From Bubalus kerabau (Eukaryota; Chordata; Mammalia; Artiodactyla; Bovidae): a stretch of 64,000 bases of DNA. The notes under the pieces are model-generated. The model was not told the origin of the DNA and ran no database searches. It saw nothing but the letters and a program-made list of their open reading frames with translations. This document shows positions 34,871 through 46,534 of the stretch, in pieces. The DNA lies in assembly GCF_029407905.1 (NCBI RefSeq), contig NC_073641.1:14801001-14865000 (forward strand). Direction: 5' to 3'. Within the stretch, counting starts at the first letter, position 1, and the number at the start of each line of letters is the position of its first letter. The position numbers were made by a program, and so were the translations under genes.

Positions 34871-35761
34871 CTGCTTTCCTGACCTCTGCTCCCCACCCGG
34901 CCCCACAACTGCTGAGTTCAGGGGGAAAAAATCTCCCAAGGGCTGCGATAGTCTACAATCCTGTGTTTGTAGGGTCCTCACCAGCTCCCTCCCAGAGCCC
35001 TCATTCCCCACTCCCATCTCACCCAAACAACCCCAGGCAGCTTTAGCCCTGCAAGTCTCCCAAAGAAACCGAGCTCTCTGAAGTCAGAGACCTATCACTG
35101 CAACCATCATCTCTGCTCATTTTCACTAAAGAAGAAATGGTACCCCAGCCTCTCCCCATCAACGGCATCTTTTCTATAGAAACGGAGCACATTTCTAGAT
35201 GGCCAGGATGCAGGAAGCACCCTAGACCCAGAGCATCCTGAGCTAGAGATTATTTGAGAACATCTCCCTTGTATCTCTCTACAACTAGCTTCTCTGAGAC
35301 CTAAGCCTGAGATATAATAGATTCTGGGTGAAAGGCAAATTCTCTCATGTTGATTCTACAGTTATCCTTGAATTGAATTCTTACACAGGCACTAGACTGA
35401 GATTTTAAAAAAGGAACTTGTATCATGGACAGCTCGTTCTTGCGATAGCCACTAAGGTCTTATTCTTAGAACTTAGGCCACTTCCCGACTTTTCCCATCA
35501 AGGGTAGCTTTCAGATTTCTCCTGCACAGGATTCCTCCTCTGCCTGCAACAACAGTTAATTCCCACTGCGCCTGGTCTCCAAGCAACCAGCAGCTGGAGA
35601 TCAAATTCAGCCAAGGCCAGCTTTCCTCCTACCCACCAGCTTCTCTCTACTACCTCTGGTTATTAAGCAAATCATATCTTGCAAGTGTGGACAGTTTTCT
35701 TGAGACAGTAAGTCTGATGTCCTGAAGATTCTCTGAAACAAAATTATACAAAACCCGTAAC

Positions 35762-35940
35762 AGTGAACATAGCTACACTTCTATGTGCCGGGCACACTGC
35801 TAACCACTTTACTGGAATTGACATTTAGATCTCACAATCACCTTGTGGGGTGTGGACTACTGCTGCCCCATTTTACAGGGAAGGAAACTGACCCTCTTTG
35901 GGGACCTCACTAGGATGGGGGGTAAAGCTGCTCAGCTACT
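35762..35940 (-). mobile_element. MIR SINE
   Basis: Antisense MIR: 'ctatgtgccgggcacactgc', 'caatcaccttgtggggtg', then 'ccccattttacagggaagg'. Confidence 0.85.
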
Positions 35941-36941
35941 CCTAAGATTACCGCCCACCCCCCACCTTCAGGACCTCCCCAAATCAGCTCAAGTCCTTTC
36001 TTAAATAGGTACAAATTACCATCCTAAGTCAAAAAAGCCATCTTTCAAATCCTTTCTAAAAAGGTGGGAGCAAAGCTTGGAGACTGGATTTCAAACATCT
36101 CACGCACTTGCTACATGCAAAAGAACTAAAATGTCAAAGCAAGTAATTAAGTAGAGGTGAAGCTAATACTCAGAAGGGCTGTAATGGAGACTCTGTGAGG
36201 ATGAAAACTGTATATAAAATCAACTTAAAATTAGATTTAACTGCTTAAGCTTTCTGACCATGGGTATTGATGTCTAATTACAGAATATAAAGCTAAAGAT
36301 AAAAATTATAACTCTAGTTCTTCCTTTGCATCTCAAATTGTGATCATTACAAAATCAAATTGTTCCAAATTCACCCAACTTTGATTGCACTCTGAGTAGT
36401 CTGGCAATCAGTGCAAAGCCATGGGCTAACTTATTAACCCCATAGAACTACTTTCTCCTTGTTGGAATTCAAGTGGATGATTTTCCGTAATATAGAGCGA
36501 ATAGGAAGTGATTCAATAAATTAATCAATCCAAAGTTCAATGCATGAGGAAAAAATTAAGTCATCAACTATTACGACAAACTCTAAAATGCAATCCTTTT
36601 AAAAGTCAGTCTTACTACTGATAGACAGTGGAGCTGGTCCTTAACACTTTCAAATTATGATAACTAGATGAAAACAAATTGCATTTTGACAATGTGAATA
36701 CCAAATTCAATTCCCATTTGCTGGAGAACAAAAACTCAATCATTTCTCGGAGATACTATTAGCAGCAGCATCCCAGAGACCAAAAGCATCAGGCAAACAG
36801 TGTTACCAAGATTTCAGTTTGTGGGCAGCAAAATGAAGAACAGAACAAAATTCATTTATAATGATAAATGGTGGAGTGGGGAATCAACATCAACAAAGAC
36901 TAACTAGGTGACAACTTGAAATAAACCACGAATTGAGGGAT
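35941..36941. other. repeat-free AT-rich DNA
   Basis: About 1 kb without a recognisable transposon between dense SINE areas, rich in short TAATTA- and ATTAAT-like motifs. I see no coding sequence. Confidence 0.4.
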
Positions 36942-36953
36942 GCTAACTTGGGG

Positions 36954-37171
36954 GCTGGGCTTCCAGGTGGCTCAGTGGTGAAGAATCCACCTGCCAAGCA
37001 GGAGACACAGGTTTGGTCCTTGGGTTGGGAAGACTCCCTGGAGAGGGAAATGGCTACCCACTCCATATTCTTACCTGGGAAATCCCATGGACAGAGGAGC
37101 ATGGAGGGCTACAGTCCATGGGGGTTGCAAAGAGTCAGCCACGACTTAGCAACTCAACAGCAAGAACGGCA
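36954..37171 (+). mobile_element. Bov-tA SINE
   Basis: Full-length copy from 'ggctgggcttccaggtggc' to 'cacgacttagcaactc'. An imperfect duplication 'gctaacttgggg' / 'gcaactagggg' lies at 36942-36953 and 37172-37182. Confidence 0.92.
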
Positions 37172-37321
37172 GCAACTAGGGGTTCACTGAACTGGATAAG
37201 GCTGCCAAAAGCATTTGGCAGTCTAGTCCAGGCCACAGATGATTTTTAAAAATGAAAAGAAGAAGAAGGTACAAGGGCCAACAAAAACATGGTAAGATGA
37301 TCATATATCCTAATATGGGAA

Positions 37322-37590
37322 TGCTGCTGCTGCTGCTAAGTCGCTTCAGTCATGTCCGACTCTGTGTGACCCCATAGACGGCAGCCCACCAGGCTCCGCT
37401 GCCCCTGGGATTCTCCAGGCAAGAACACTGGAGTGGGTTGCCATTTCCTTCTCCAATGCATGAAAGTGAGAAGTGAAAGGGAAGTTGCTCAGTCATGTCC
37501 GACTTTTCACGACCCCATGGACTGCAGGCTCCTCCGTCCATGGGATTTTCCAGGCAAGAGTGCTGGAGTGGGGTGCCATTGCCTTCTCCG
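37322..37590 (-). mobile_element. Bov-A2 SINE, reversed
   Basis: Complete reversed dimer with a CTG-repeat start. A perfect 10-bp target duplication 'aatatgggaa' at 37312-37321 and 37591-37600 marks the ends. Confidence 0.97.
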
Positions 37591-37915
37591 AATATGGGAA
37601 CGGATTTCATGAAAAAGAATGAAAAATATAAAACAAGAAATTCCAACCACCACCACCACCCCCCACCCCCCCGCAACACACACCTTGAGGAACAAGACAT
37701 TGGTGATAATATTATAGTAGTATTATTTAGGACAATCCTCTATTTTACAAGGACTAATTATCTAGGTATGAACGATAAGCCATTTGAAAGGAGAGAATCT
37801 AATGAGTTAAATGCCTCTACATTTTCTTGTATCATTCCTTGGTATAAAGCTTAACCATGGGTAGAGGAACTTTATACATAACATCATCCAAATCAATTCA
37901 TTTTTGCAAGTACAA

Positions 37916-38121
37916 AAGTGAAAGTGAAGTCGCTCAGTCGTGTCCAACTCTGTGCGACCCCGTGGACTGTAGCCCACCAGGCTCCTCCATCCATGGGATT
38001 CTGCAGGCCAGAATACTGGAGTGGATTGCTATTTCCTTCTCCAGGGGATCTTCCCAACCCAGGGATCTAACCCAGGCCTCCTGCATTGCAGGCAGATGCT
38101 TTAACCTCTGAGCCACCAGGG
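37916..38121 (-). mobile_element. Bov-tA SINE, reversed
   Basis: Complete reversed copy from 'gtgaagtcgctcagtcgtg' to 'ctctgagccaccaggg', bracketed by 'agtacaa' at 37909-37915 and 38122-38128. Confidence 0.94.
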
Positions 38122-38194
38122 AGTACAAGGGATGTTATTATTATACTTTTACTTAATAAGCATAAATATCTCGTGATATTTACCATTCAATAAC

Positions 38195-38440
38195 CCCCAC
38201 CCACTCCTCTTCACATCTGGCTCCTCCTACTCAGCCTCCTGCTTTCAGTGTAGATGCTGCCTTTTTCCCTGGACTGATTCCCTCCACCCTTCAAGACGCT
38301 GGTGAATTGCCCTGCTAAGTGCCTGCTTGCACCCCAGCACCTATTCTTACCCCAGCATTTGCTACATTTTATTATAAACGTCTGTTTACTCTTCTGGCCA
38401 CTTTACTAGCTATGCCCAAAATTTATTCCTAAATTTCATT
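38195..38440 (+). mobile_element. L2-like LINE 3' fragment
   Basis: 'ctgattccctccacccttc' and 'ttttattataaacgtctg' then 'tttactcttctggcc' resemble the L2 3' region. The match is weak. Confidence 0.4.
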
Positions 38441-38741
38441 TGCATGCTGTGATTTTAAAATGGCCTCACATTTCTCAATTTTATTAATTTATGGTGAAAT
38501 AAAATTTTAAATTATACAGTCACAGCCACATGAGTTGCTGGGGCTTCTGTATCAATCTGCAGGCTTGCAACTTTTATGGAAAAACAGCAGTCCTTGAAAA
38601 GAAGAGACACTAAAGTGGTTTCATGTTTATTTCTATTAGGGGAGACACTCCAGCCAATTTCACCACTAAATTAGCTTTCTTTGCCATAATGGAGTCAATG
38701 TGATAACAACTGTCCCAAAGGCTGTACATTCTAAGTCACAT

Positions 38742-38785
38742 AAAAAGCAAACGTGCAAAAAAAAAAGAAAAAAAGCAAACGTACA
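38742..38785 (+). repeat. 16-bp direct repeat around poly(A)
   Basis: 'aaaaagcaaacgtgca' at 38742-38757 and 'aaaaagcaaacgtaca' at 38770-38785 enclose only A9-G-AA. The copy starts at 'cat/aaaaag', which resembles an L1-endonuclease nick site. Confidence 0.8.
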
Positions 38786-39193
38786 GGAATGAATACTCCA
38801 TTTTATTTTTGGCATGCCGCACAATTCATTTGGTGTGATTTGTGCAATTTCTCCCAGACTACAAAGTTCCATATAAGGGAAGCATACAGCAGAACACAGA
38901 TTACCAGATATGACATGGGGAACGAGAAGGATACATACTTTTTCTAGCTGGTTAGGAGTTTGTAGAGATAAACATCATTACCCTCAGAGACATTTCAAAG
39001 TCTCCCAGAATGAAAAACATAAGTCAAATTTTGAAGGCTCAACCCAAAGCACATTTGTAAACATGGTCTTGGCAAACTGACGCCTAATACAAAGTTTCTT
39101 GGGGGCAGGGGATGCTGAATGATGGAATCAAAAACCTAGGGCAAGTGCAACCCTAGTTACAAATTGGAGTAATTGAACTATTTTTGTCTTTAA

Positions 39194-39225
39194 ACAAAGT
39201 ACTAATGATCTACAAAGTACTAATG
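39194..39225. repeat. 18-bp tandem duplication
   Basis: 'acaaagtactaatg' occurs at 39194-39207 and 39212-39225, an 18-bp period. Confidence 0.85.
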
Positions 39226-39371
39226 GCTTAGGGACTTGACCATAGGCCAATTAAATTACAACTTCAAGGGATAAAGCCCAGCTATGGGAATTTTTTTAAG
39301 AGACCCTATAAACCTTTTACAACCAATGAGAACTATTCATCTTCCAACAGGTTTTCCCTGAATCAGAGATG

Positions 39372-39565
39372 ACAGCAAGAAACATTTACTATTTCCTATG
39401 TGCTAGACACTATTCCAGGGAGCTGTACTGACTCAATCAACACTCACAATAACCATCCCACCACATTTTACCCACAAGGAAACGGAGGCTCCAACAGGTT
39501 AACTAACTTGTCCAATTTCCCCATCTAATAAGTGAAGAAAATAGAACTCAGACCTCAGTTGTCTC
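39372..39565 (-). mobile_element. MIR SINE
   Basis: Antisense MIR from 'aaacatttactatttcctat' through 'acattttacccacaaggaa' to 'actcagacctcagttg'. Confidence 0.85.
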
Positions 39566-40109
39566 CTACCCAAGTCAGCTCTCATAAGAACTCTGAAGTA
39601 GAAATATTCCCACTAAAGAACAACCCCAGAGGTCCCAAGTAGAGGCCTCCATATCTAATATGGCTTGGGGAGGGGAGGCTTAGGTGGAGCGCAGAGTGAG
39701 ACAAGAGAAGGATTTTGCTTAAATATGCTATTAACACTAAACAAGTCAATGGTACTGAGAATTATACAATTTAAAATACTTTTTTGCTTTTTAAGAAATA
39801 TTGTGATAGCTGATCTACTTTCCTATCTACATCATTTAAAGCCAAATAGGGACTTGGAGGCAGCTATGCAGACATGCTGGTAATTCTCTTGCCATTGGCT
39901 CCTAGTCAATGTTACCAACTGAAGGATGTAGTACAAGCAGGGGTCCCCACTCTTCTCTATCCACTGTCTCCTGGATCATTCCTATCAACATATAAACATG
40001 TTACAATATCTAAAATGAAACCCAAAACCCTTGCTTTTCCCCATGCTCTATAAGCCATCACCTAGTTTCCCTGTTCCCCTTGACAAAAAACTCTTCAAAA
40101 GAATTCTCT
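39566..40109. other. unique DNA
   Basis: I see no exon or named repeat. Confidence 0.4.
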
Positions 40110-40587
40110 ACCTTTATCGTATAAATGCTTCTCCCATTCTGCTTTGATCAGTTTTGAAAAATTCTCAGCCACAATCTCTTCAAATATTGCTGTGTTGGAT
40201 TCTCTGTTTTTTGTTTTTTTTTGGACCCCAGTGACTTGTACATAAAACCTTCCTACCAGACCTCATGTAGCTCTTCAGTTCTTTTCTCTGCTGCAGTCTG
40301 AAGATTTTTATATGATTCATCTTTCAGTTGACTTCTTTAAAATTCTGCATAAGACTGGCCCTACCCTTGCATTTTAGAGCAGTTTTAGGTTTCCAGGAAA
40401 ATTGAGAGGAAGGTACAGAGACACCCATGTAAACCCGCCCCTGCTCATGGATAGCTTCCCCCGCTATCGACATCCCTCACTGAAGTGGTACATTTGTTAC
40501 CATCAATGAACCTACACTGATTGCTACACAATCACCAAAGTCCATAGTTTATATTACGGTTCAGTTTTGGTGTTATACCTTCTGTGT

Positions 40588-40806
40588 GTGCTGTGCTTAG
40601 TCGCTTCAGTCATGTCTGACTCTTTGCAACCCTCTGGACTATAGCCTGCCACGCTCCTCTGTCCATTGGATTCTCTAGGCAAGCATACTGGAGTGGGTTG
40701 CCAATTCCTCCTCCAGGGGATCTTCCTGACCCATGGATCAAACCCGCATCTCCTGTAGTTCTTGCACTTCAGGCGGATTCTTTACCACTGAGCCACCGAG
40801 GAAGCG
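40588..40806 (-). mobile_element. Bov-tA SINE, reversed
   Basis: Reversed copy from 'tgctgtgcttagtcgcttc' to 'ttaccactgagccaccg', inserted in the reversed L1. L1 text resumes at 'gtctatgggtttagac'. Confidence 0.92.
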
Positions 40807-40855
40807 TCTATGGGTTTAGACAAATGTATATTTACTGACATGTCTCTACCATTAT

Positions 40856-41065
40856 GGGCTTCACTGGTGAGTCAGCAGTAAAGAATCTGCCTGCCAATGC
40901 AGGAAATATGGGTTCAGTCCATGGGTCAGGAAGATCCCCTGCAGAAGGAAATGGCAAACCAGTCAAGTATTCTTGTCTGGGAAATGCCATGAGCAGAGGA
41001 GCCTTTACAGTCCAGGGAGTCACAAAATAGTCAGACACGACCTAGTGACTAAACAACAACAGCAT
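40856..41065 (+). mobile_element. Bov-tA SINE
   Basis: Sense copy from 'gggcttcactggtgagtc' to 'agtgactaaacaacaac', also inserted in the reversed L1. Confidence 0.92.
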
Positions 41066-41857
41066 CCATCACTGGTATCATACAGAGTGTTTTCACTGCC
41101 CTAAAAATCCTGTGCTTCACCTATTCATCTCTCCTTCCACTGGTCTTCTTACCGACTCCAGACTTCTGTCTAAGCTGGAATCATACAGAATGCAACATTT
41201 TAAGACTGACTTCTTTCAATTAGTAATATGCATTTAAGGCTTCTCTGTGTCATTTCACAGATTGATAGCTCATTTCTTTTTAATGCTGAATAATATTCCA
41301 CATTCTGGATATACCACAGCTTATTTATCCATTATATACTAAAAGGCATTTTGGTTGCTTCCAAATTTGGTAAATTACAAATAAAGCTGCTATAAACATC
41401 TGTATACAGGTCTTTGTGTAGATATAAGTTTTTAACTCCTTTCTATAAATACCAAGGAGTATAACTGCTTGATCACATGGTAAGAATATACTTAATTAAC
41501 TTTCCAATGGAGCTTAATCTTCCATTAAACCCATTCATTAAGTTCATTATTTTTATTATCTTCTGGTTACACTATTTCCACTTGCTTTTCTAATTTCTAG
41601 TTCTGACAAAATTCTTCATCTCATCTTTTAATTCCTTAAACATACTTGAACATACTGAACATTAAAGTTTGTATTCATTTTCTCCATTTCCATGAGTCAG
41701 TTTCTATTTTTTCCTTGGACAGGTCTTAACTTTTCCTTCTTCTTCTCTCCTCTTCCACAGTGATCTCCTTCATGACCTCATCCAGCCCTGTGTTTAAATA
41801 CCTCCTTTATGGTGATTACTCCAAATTGGTATTTTTAGCCTTAATCTCTCCCCTTAA

Positions 41858-42132
41858 TGGAGAAGGCAATGGCAACCCACTCCAGTACTCTTGCCTGGAA
41901 AATCCCATGGATGGAGGAGCCTGGTAGGCTGCAGTCTATGGGGTCGCTAAGGGTCAGGCACAACTGAGCGACTTCACTTTCACTTTTCACTTTCATGCAT
42001 TGGAGAAAGAAATGGCAACCCATTCCAGTATTCTTGCCTGGAGAATCCCAGGGACGGAGGAGCCTAGTGGGCTGCCGTCTACGGGGTTGCACAGAGTCAA
42101 ACATGACTGAAGCGACTTAGCAGCAGCAACAG
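41858..42132 (+). mobile_element. Bov-A2 SINE
   Basis: Complete dimer from 'ggagaaggcaatggcaac' to 'gcgacttagcagcagcaac'. A perfect 10-bp target duplication 'ctccccttaa' lies at 41848-41857 and 42133-42142. Confidence 0.97.
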
Positions 42133-42955
42133 CTCCCCTTAAATTCAAATTCTTATCTCTATTGCCTGCTGAATATCTGTACTTGACAATCTCATAAACA
42201 TATCATCAAAGTTAACATGTCCAAAACCAAACTTTATTTTTATTACCTCGTCTAGCAATCTCTCAGCTCTTCAGACATGGCAATTATACTTTTGTTCCTT
42301 GGATCAGAAACTATGGAGTCACCAGTATCTCCTGTCTGCCTGACACCCCACATCCAAGTCCATCAGTCAATCCTTGGGTCTACCTTCAAAACCTAGGATG
42401 CAGCCACTTCTCAACACCTTTGCTTCTACCAACACCAGCAGCCTGGCCCACGCATCACCCTGTGCATTACTGCCTCGGCTTCCCAGCTGGGCACTTCCTG
42501 CTCCTCCCTCGGTTTCCCACAATCTATCAACACAAGAGCCAGCATGATCTTGGCTTGAAGACTTACGAAGTATCATTCACTCCTTTGTTCAAAGCCTTCC
42601 TCTGGCCTCTCCTCTCAAGCAGTATAAGCAGCAGAGTTCTCCAAATGGTGCTTAAGTCCCTCTGTGCTCTTCCCTGCTATCTCTCTGAGCACATCTGCTT
42701 CCTGTCACTTGCTCACTCCACTTCAACCACAGCCGCTCCTTAATGTGCTCTGAACAGGTCAGAAGGCAGACACCCTCTCTTTCATGACCTGGTGCTTTGG
42801 TTCCCTCTATCTTCAACATTCTAGCCCCTGACAGCTATGGAAGAAATAACTCCCTCACTTCCCTAGGTCTTTATCCAAATAAATCACCTTCTCAAGGACC
42901 TGCCACACAATTAACTGATTAAACAAGTACATAAATAACCCCTCCCATCACTTCT

Positions 42956-43018
42956 TCCCTTTACTTTAACTTAACTTTACTTTAACTTTACTTTCCCTTT
43001 ACTTCCCTTAACTTTATT
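42956..43018. repeat. (CTTTA)n-like low-complexity patch
   Basis: Variants of 'actttaactt' and 'ctttactttccctt' repeat imperfectly for about 60 bases inside the L2. Confidence 0.75.
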
Positions 43019-43066
43019 TTTCGCCACAGAAGTTTTCACTATTTAGCATTAATTGTGTGTTTTATT

Positions 43067-43302
43067 CCCACGGACTTCCCAGGTGGTACATGGTAAGAAT
43101 CCGCCTGTCAATGCAGGAGATGCACGCGATTTTAGGTTCAAACCCTGGGTTGGGGAGATCCCCTGGAGAAGGACATGGTAACCCACTCCAGTATTCTTGC
43201 CTAGAGAATTCCACGGACAGAGGAGCCTAGCAGACTACAGTACAGTCCATGGGGGTCGCAAAGAGCGGGACACGGCTGAACAACTAAGCACGAGCATGCA
43301 TC
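43067..43302 (+). mobile_element. Bov-tA SINE
   Basis: Sense copy from 'ggacttcccaggtggtac' to 'gctgaacaactaagcacg', with the target duplication 'tgttttatt' at 43058-43066 and 43303-43311. It splits the L2. Confidence 0.92.
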
Positions 43303-43445
43303 TGTTTTATTAGTTTTAATTGCCTCTCTTTTCTAGAGTTCAAGCTCTATGAGAGCAGGAATTTCATCTGTTTCGTTCACTTCTGTGATATCAGGGCCTT
43401 GCAGGTGGTAGGTACTCAACCAATGAAGACAGTAATGATGAATAA

Positions 43446-44242
43446 TGAAGAACCAAGTTAATGGATCACTTTGTACCTGTCAGACTTCTATGAACAGATG
43501 AAGACCATTCCTAAAAAGGGTATCTTTTTAAGGATTTATGACTTTCTATGTTTAATACTAGAAAATGCACAACAACCAAAGCAGCATACAACACAAGTAC
43601 CAATACTGGCTTCAGCAATGAAATATCAAATGTGTTAAAGATTTTGTAACTGCATAAATATCTTAGAGAGACCAAATATTTCCCTTTCAAAAGCACATTC
43701 TGCAGCTAACAATCTTTAGTCTTCTAGAAGATTTTTTTCCCCAGTTTCTTTTCATTATCTTTAAACAGATGGAAGCAATAAAAGGCATCCAGCAAGCTCA
43801 GCGTGCTAATTACTTGACTATAGCTCTCTTAAAATGCCACTGTCCCTTTAATTTTAAAATAAACTGTTTACACGCCCAAAGTTCAGAATATTAAGTGCTC
43901 TTGAACACATTAAGAAGTGCCTAAAGAACAAAAATCCTTGACTATATTACAATATTTAATTAGGAAAAGAAAAGAATTCTGTAATTAAGGTACTTTACAT
44001 GATGGAAATGTGAAATGAAGAGCTTAAAATGAAATGACATGACAGTTCCAAAGAAATTTTTCTGCTCATGACTTTTGATTGCTTGTGTATGGTCTCTCTG
44101 AAATGGAAGACTATGGCTTAATTAATCAACCATCACATTTCAGTCTACAAAAGTTTCAAAGATAGAAAAACAAAATGGAAGGCCAATAATAGTCCAAAGA
44201 GTGTTTTTCTTTAATAACCAATTATTATGAAGAGATCACTCA
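43446..44242. other. repeat-free AT-rich DNA
   Basis: There is no transposon I can name. Homeodomain-like words recur: 'gctaattacttg', 'tttaattagg', 'gtaattaagg' and 'gcttaattaatcaacc'. No coding frame is credible. Confidence 0.4.
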
Positions 44243-44345
44243 ACATTAGATTGCAAGTTCTATGAGGGTAGAGGTTTATTCTTCTGTTCTTCATGGTTAT
44301 ATCCCAGGAGCTTAGAATACAGTCTGATCTATGTCAAGTGCTCAT
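44243..44345 (+). mobile_element. L2 tail fragment
   Basis: 'gattgcaagttctatgaggg' followed by 'gtcaagtgctcataaaac' matches the last 100 bases of L2-type elements. Confidence 0.65.
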
Positions 44346-44508
44346 AAAACAAGCAAACAAACAAACAAAAAAAAAAACTGAAGGGTTAAGTAGTACCATG
44401 AATACTGGACACAGTATAAGGCAAAATGACTTGTTTTGATTACTACCACCATCAATAAAATACCAACTCTCTTGCATGGCTCCCTTTTGGTTTGGCTAGC
44501 ATCTGAAA

Positions 44509-44771
44509 GGCAATGGCACCCCACTCCAGTACTCTTGCCTGGAAAATCCCATGGACGGAGGAGCCTGGTAGGCTGCAGTCCATGGGGTCACGAAGAGTTG
44601 GACAGGACTGAGTGACTTCACTTTCACTTTTCACTTTCATGCATTGGAGAAGGAAATGGCAACCCACTCCAGTGTTCCTGCCTGGAGAATCCCAGGGACG
44701 GGGGAGCCTGGCGGGCTGCCGTCTCTGGGGTCACACAGAGTCGGACATGACTGAAGCAACTTAGCAGCAGC
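44509..44771 (+). mobile_element. Bov-A2 SINE
   Basis: Dimer from 'ggcaatggcaccccactcc' to 'acttagcagcagc', lacking the first few bases of the family. A perfect 11-bp duplication 'agcatctgaaa' lies at 44498-44508 and 44772-44782. Confidence 0.97.
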
Positions 44772-44782
44772 AGCATCTGAAA

Positions 44783-45151
44783 AGCATTATTTTAGAGGGG
44801 GGAAAAAGCAAGCTTATATAATAGATTAGTATTACATTCTGCAGGTTCTTTCAAAATAAAAACTTAGGTGGACCTAAAATTGACTCTTGGAACTCCCCCT
44901 TGCTCAATATTTGAGAATACACCCTTCAGTTAAAACTATTAAGAAATTCTTTGTGTAGCCTATTTCTCAATTTATTAGTGGCCAATAGAGGTGTCTACTT
45001 TGGCTTTTTTTTTTTTTTTCTTTTCAGTTCATCCCTACCTGGAGTGAATATTAATTCCATCTTCAAAGTGATGGGGCAAATGCATGAAGAACCGAAGCTC
45101 TAACCAGGCATACCTGAAGATCCCTACCTTGGGTATGGTGACATACAGTAT
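44783..45151. other. unique DNA
   Basis: It contains a T-run near 45006-45020. Nothing else is recognisable. Confidence 0.4.
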
Positions 45152-45357
45152 GCATGCATGCTTAATCATTCAGTCATTTCTACTCTGTGACCCCATGGAC
45201 TGTAGCCTGCCAGGCTCCTCTGCCATGGGATTTTTCAGGCAAGGATACTGAAGTGGGTTGTCATTCACTTCTCCAAGAGATCTTCCTTATTCAGGAATCA
45301 AACCTGGTTCTCTTGCATTGCGTGCGGATTCATCACCATCTGAGCCACAGGAAAGCT
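45152..45357 (-). mobile_element. Bov-tA SINE, reversed
   Basis: Reversed copy from 'gcatgcttaatcattcagtc' to 'ccatctgagccacagg', more diverged than most Bov-tA copies here. Confidence 0.88.
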
Positions 45358-46534
45358 CATACACGATACTTGTCTATCAAGTATCCTTTTCTCGTTCTTT
45401 CTCACTAGCAGACTCCAGGTTGGTTTCCAAATAGCAACATGCCTACCTAGAATTAAACAGTGGTTAGAGGAGGTACTAGTCAGGCACACAGCAGGAGTGT
45501 GCCTTTTACCTATTCCCTTCGTCCTGCTGTAATGCAGATACAATACCAGAAGCACAGACGCTGTCTTAAGACCATGAGGGGATGTGCGCACACCAAAGCC
45601 AGCTTACACAACAGGGAAAGAAACATCTAGATCCCCGAGGGAACAGAGAAGCTATCACACCACCTACGTACTGCCTACCAGAGGTTTTCCTTCACTGAAA
45701 ATAGAACTTCTCACGAGGTCAAAGCCACTGTTTTCAGGTTGTATTTCGTGATGCAGACTTGAATCCTCATGGATACAGATATTAATGGGGACTAGAAGAT
45801 GGGAGGAAATGAAACGATAGCTTTTGGTACTACTTTGCCTAAACTTAACTTGACATATGTATAAAACTGAAAACAAACTACATACTAATATCTGATTTCC
45901 CACATTTTAAGCAAGGCAATGGCATTGAGAGACTAATTGTTGTCTGTTGCTAACAGAAATTAAACTTTAAGAAGGCACGTTCCTTTATTAAATAAAATTA
46001 ACTTAAAAAATTCGCATAGGGGTTGGGAAATTTAAGCACCACTAACGAATGTCTGAATAATAGAATTTAATTTTCTCTCTTTTATCTTTATAATTAAGAT
46101 AATTATTTGTATATAAAGAATATTTCAAAAATATTTGCTACCATCAAAAAAACAGTTGAATCTCAAACACTAAAATCCCTCCCCAAAGCATGCCCAAAAC
46201 CATTGACTTGTAACATGAGACCAATGGTTCCTACACCACAGTCAGCAAGTCAGACCAGCCTTACTGTATTTATCATAAATTTTGAGTTATGCAGACAATA
46301 TATTTTGTGTTGTGCAGACAAAACAATGAAGTTTTACTAAACACTCACTGATGTTCTTTAAATAAGTCTTGGTCATTGGAGGCTGGAGATGATGGAAGCC
46401 TATACAAACTCAGCCTCTGGTTTTGGAGAAGAGAAGCTACTGCTCATAAACATCACATTTCACAGTGACTCCTGCACCCTGGGCAATGCTCAGCGGTGAA
46501 GCCCATCCCCGTCTTCACTAGCACTGCGCCATGT
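45358..46534. other. unique DNA
   Basis: I see no exon or named repeat. Confidence 0.4.

Larger units (their letters stand above)
38441..39371. other. unique AT-rich DNA
   Basis: It holds the poly(A)-with-duplication site at 38742-38785 and an 18-bp tandem duplication at 39194-39225. I see no exon. Confidence 0.45.
40346..41509 (-). mobile_element. L1 (L1M type) 3' UTR, reversed, with two SINEs
   Basis: The reversed L1 3' region is clear: 'ccaggaaaattgagagg', 'agtggtacatttgttacc', 'caccaaagtccatagttt', then after two SINEs 'tttcactgccctaaaaatcc', 'gctgaataatattccac' and 'aaataccaaggagtataac'. A 50-base piece of the same L1 (40807-40855) survives between the two SINEs. Confidence 0.85.
40110..41770 (-). 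mobile_element. older L1, reversed, split by younger L1
   Basis: The outer parts, 40110-40345 ('cttcaaatattgctgtg', 'atctttcagttgacttc') and 41510-41770 ('ccattaaacccattcatt', 'ctaatttctagttctgac'), read as one old L1 3' region on the minus strand. The younger L1 lies between them. No frame survives. Confidence 0.5.
42290..43445 (+). mobile_element. L2-type LINE 3' end, split by SINE
   Basis: L2-type landmarks occur in order: 'acaccccacatccaagtcc', 'taccttcaaaacctagg', 'tttgttcaaagccttcctc', 'ctcacttccctaggtctt', then after the SINE 'gttcaagctctatgagagc' and 'ggtggtaggtactcaacc'. The 107-codon frame at 42420-42743 is inside it. A pentanucleotide-like patch lies at 42956-43018. Confidence 0.7.
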
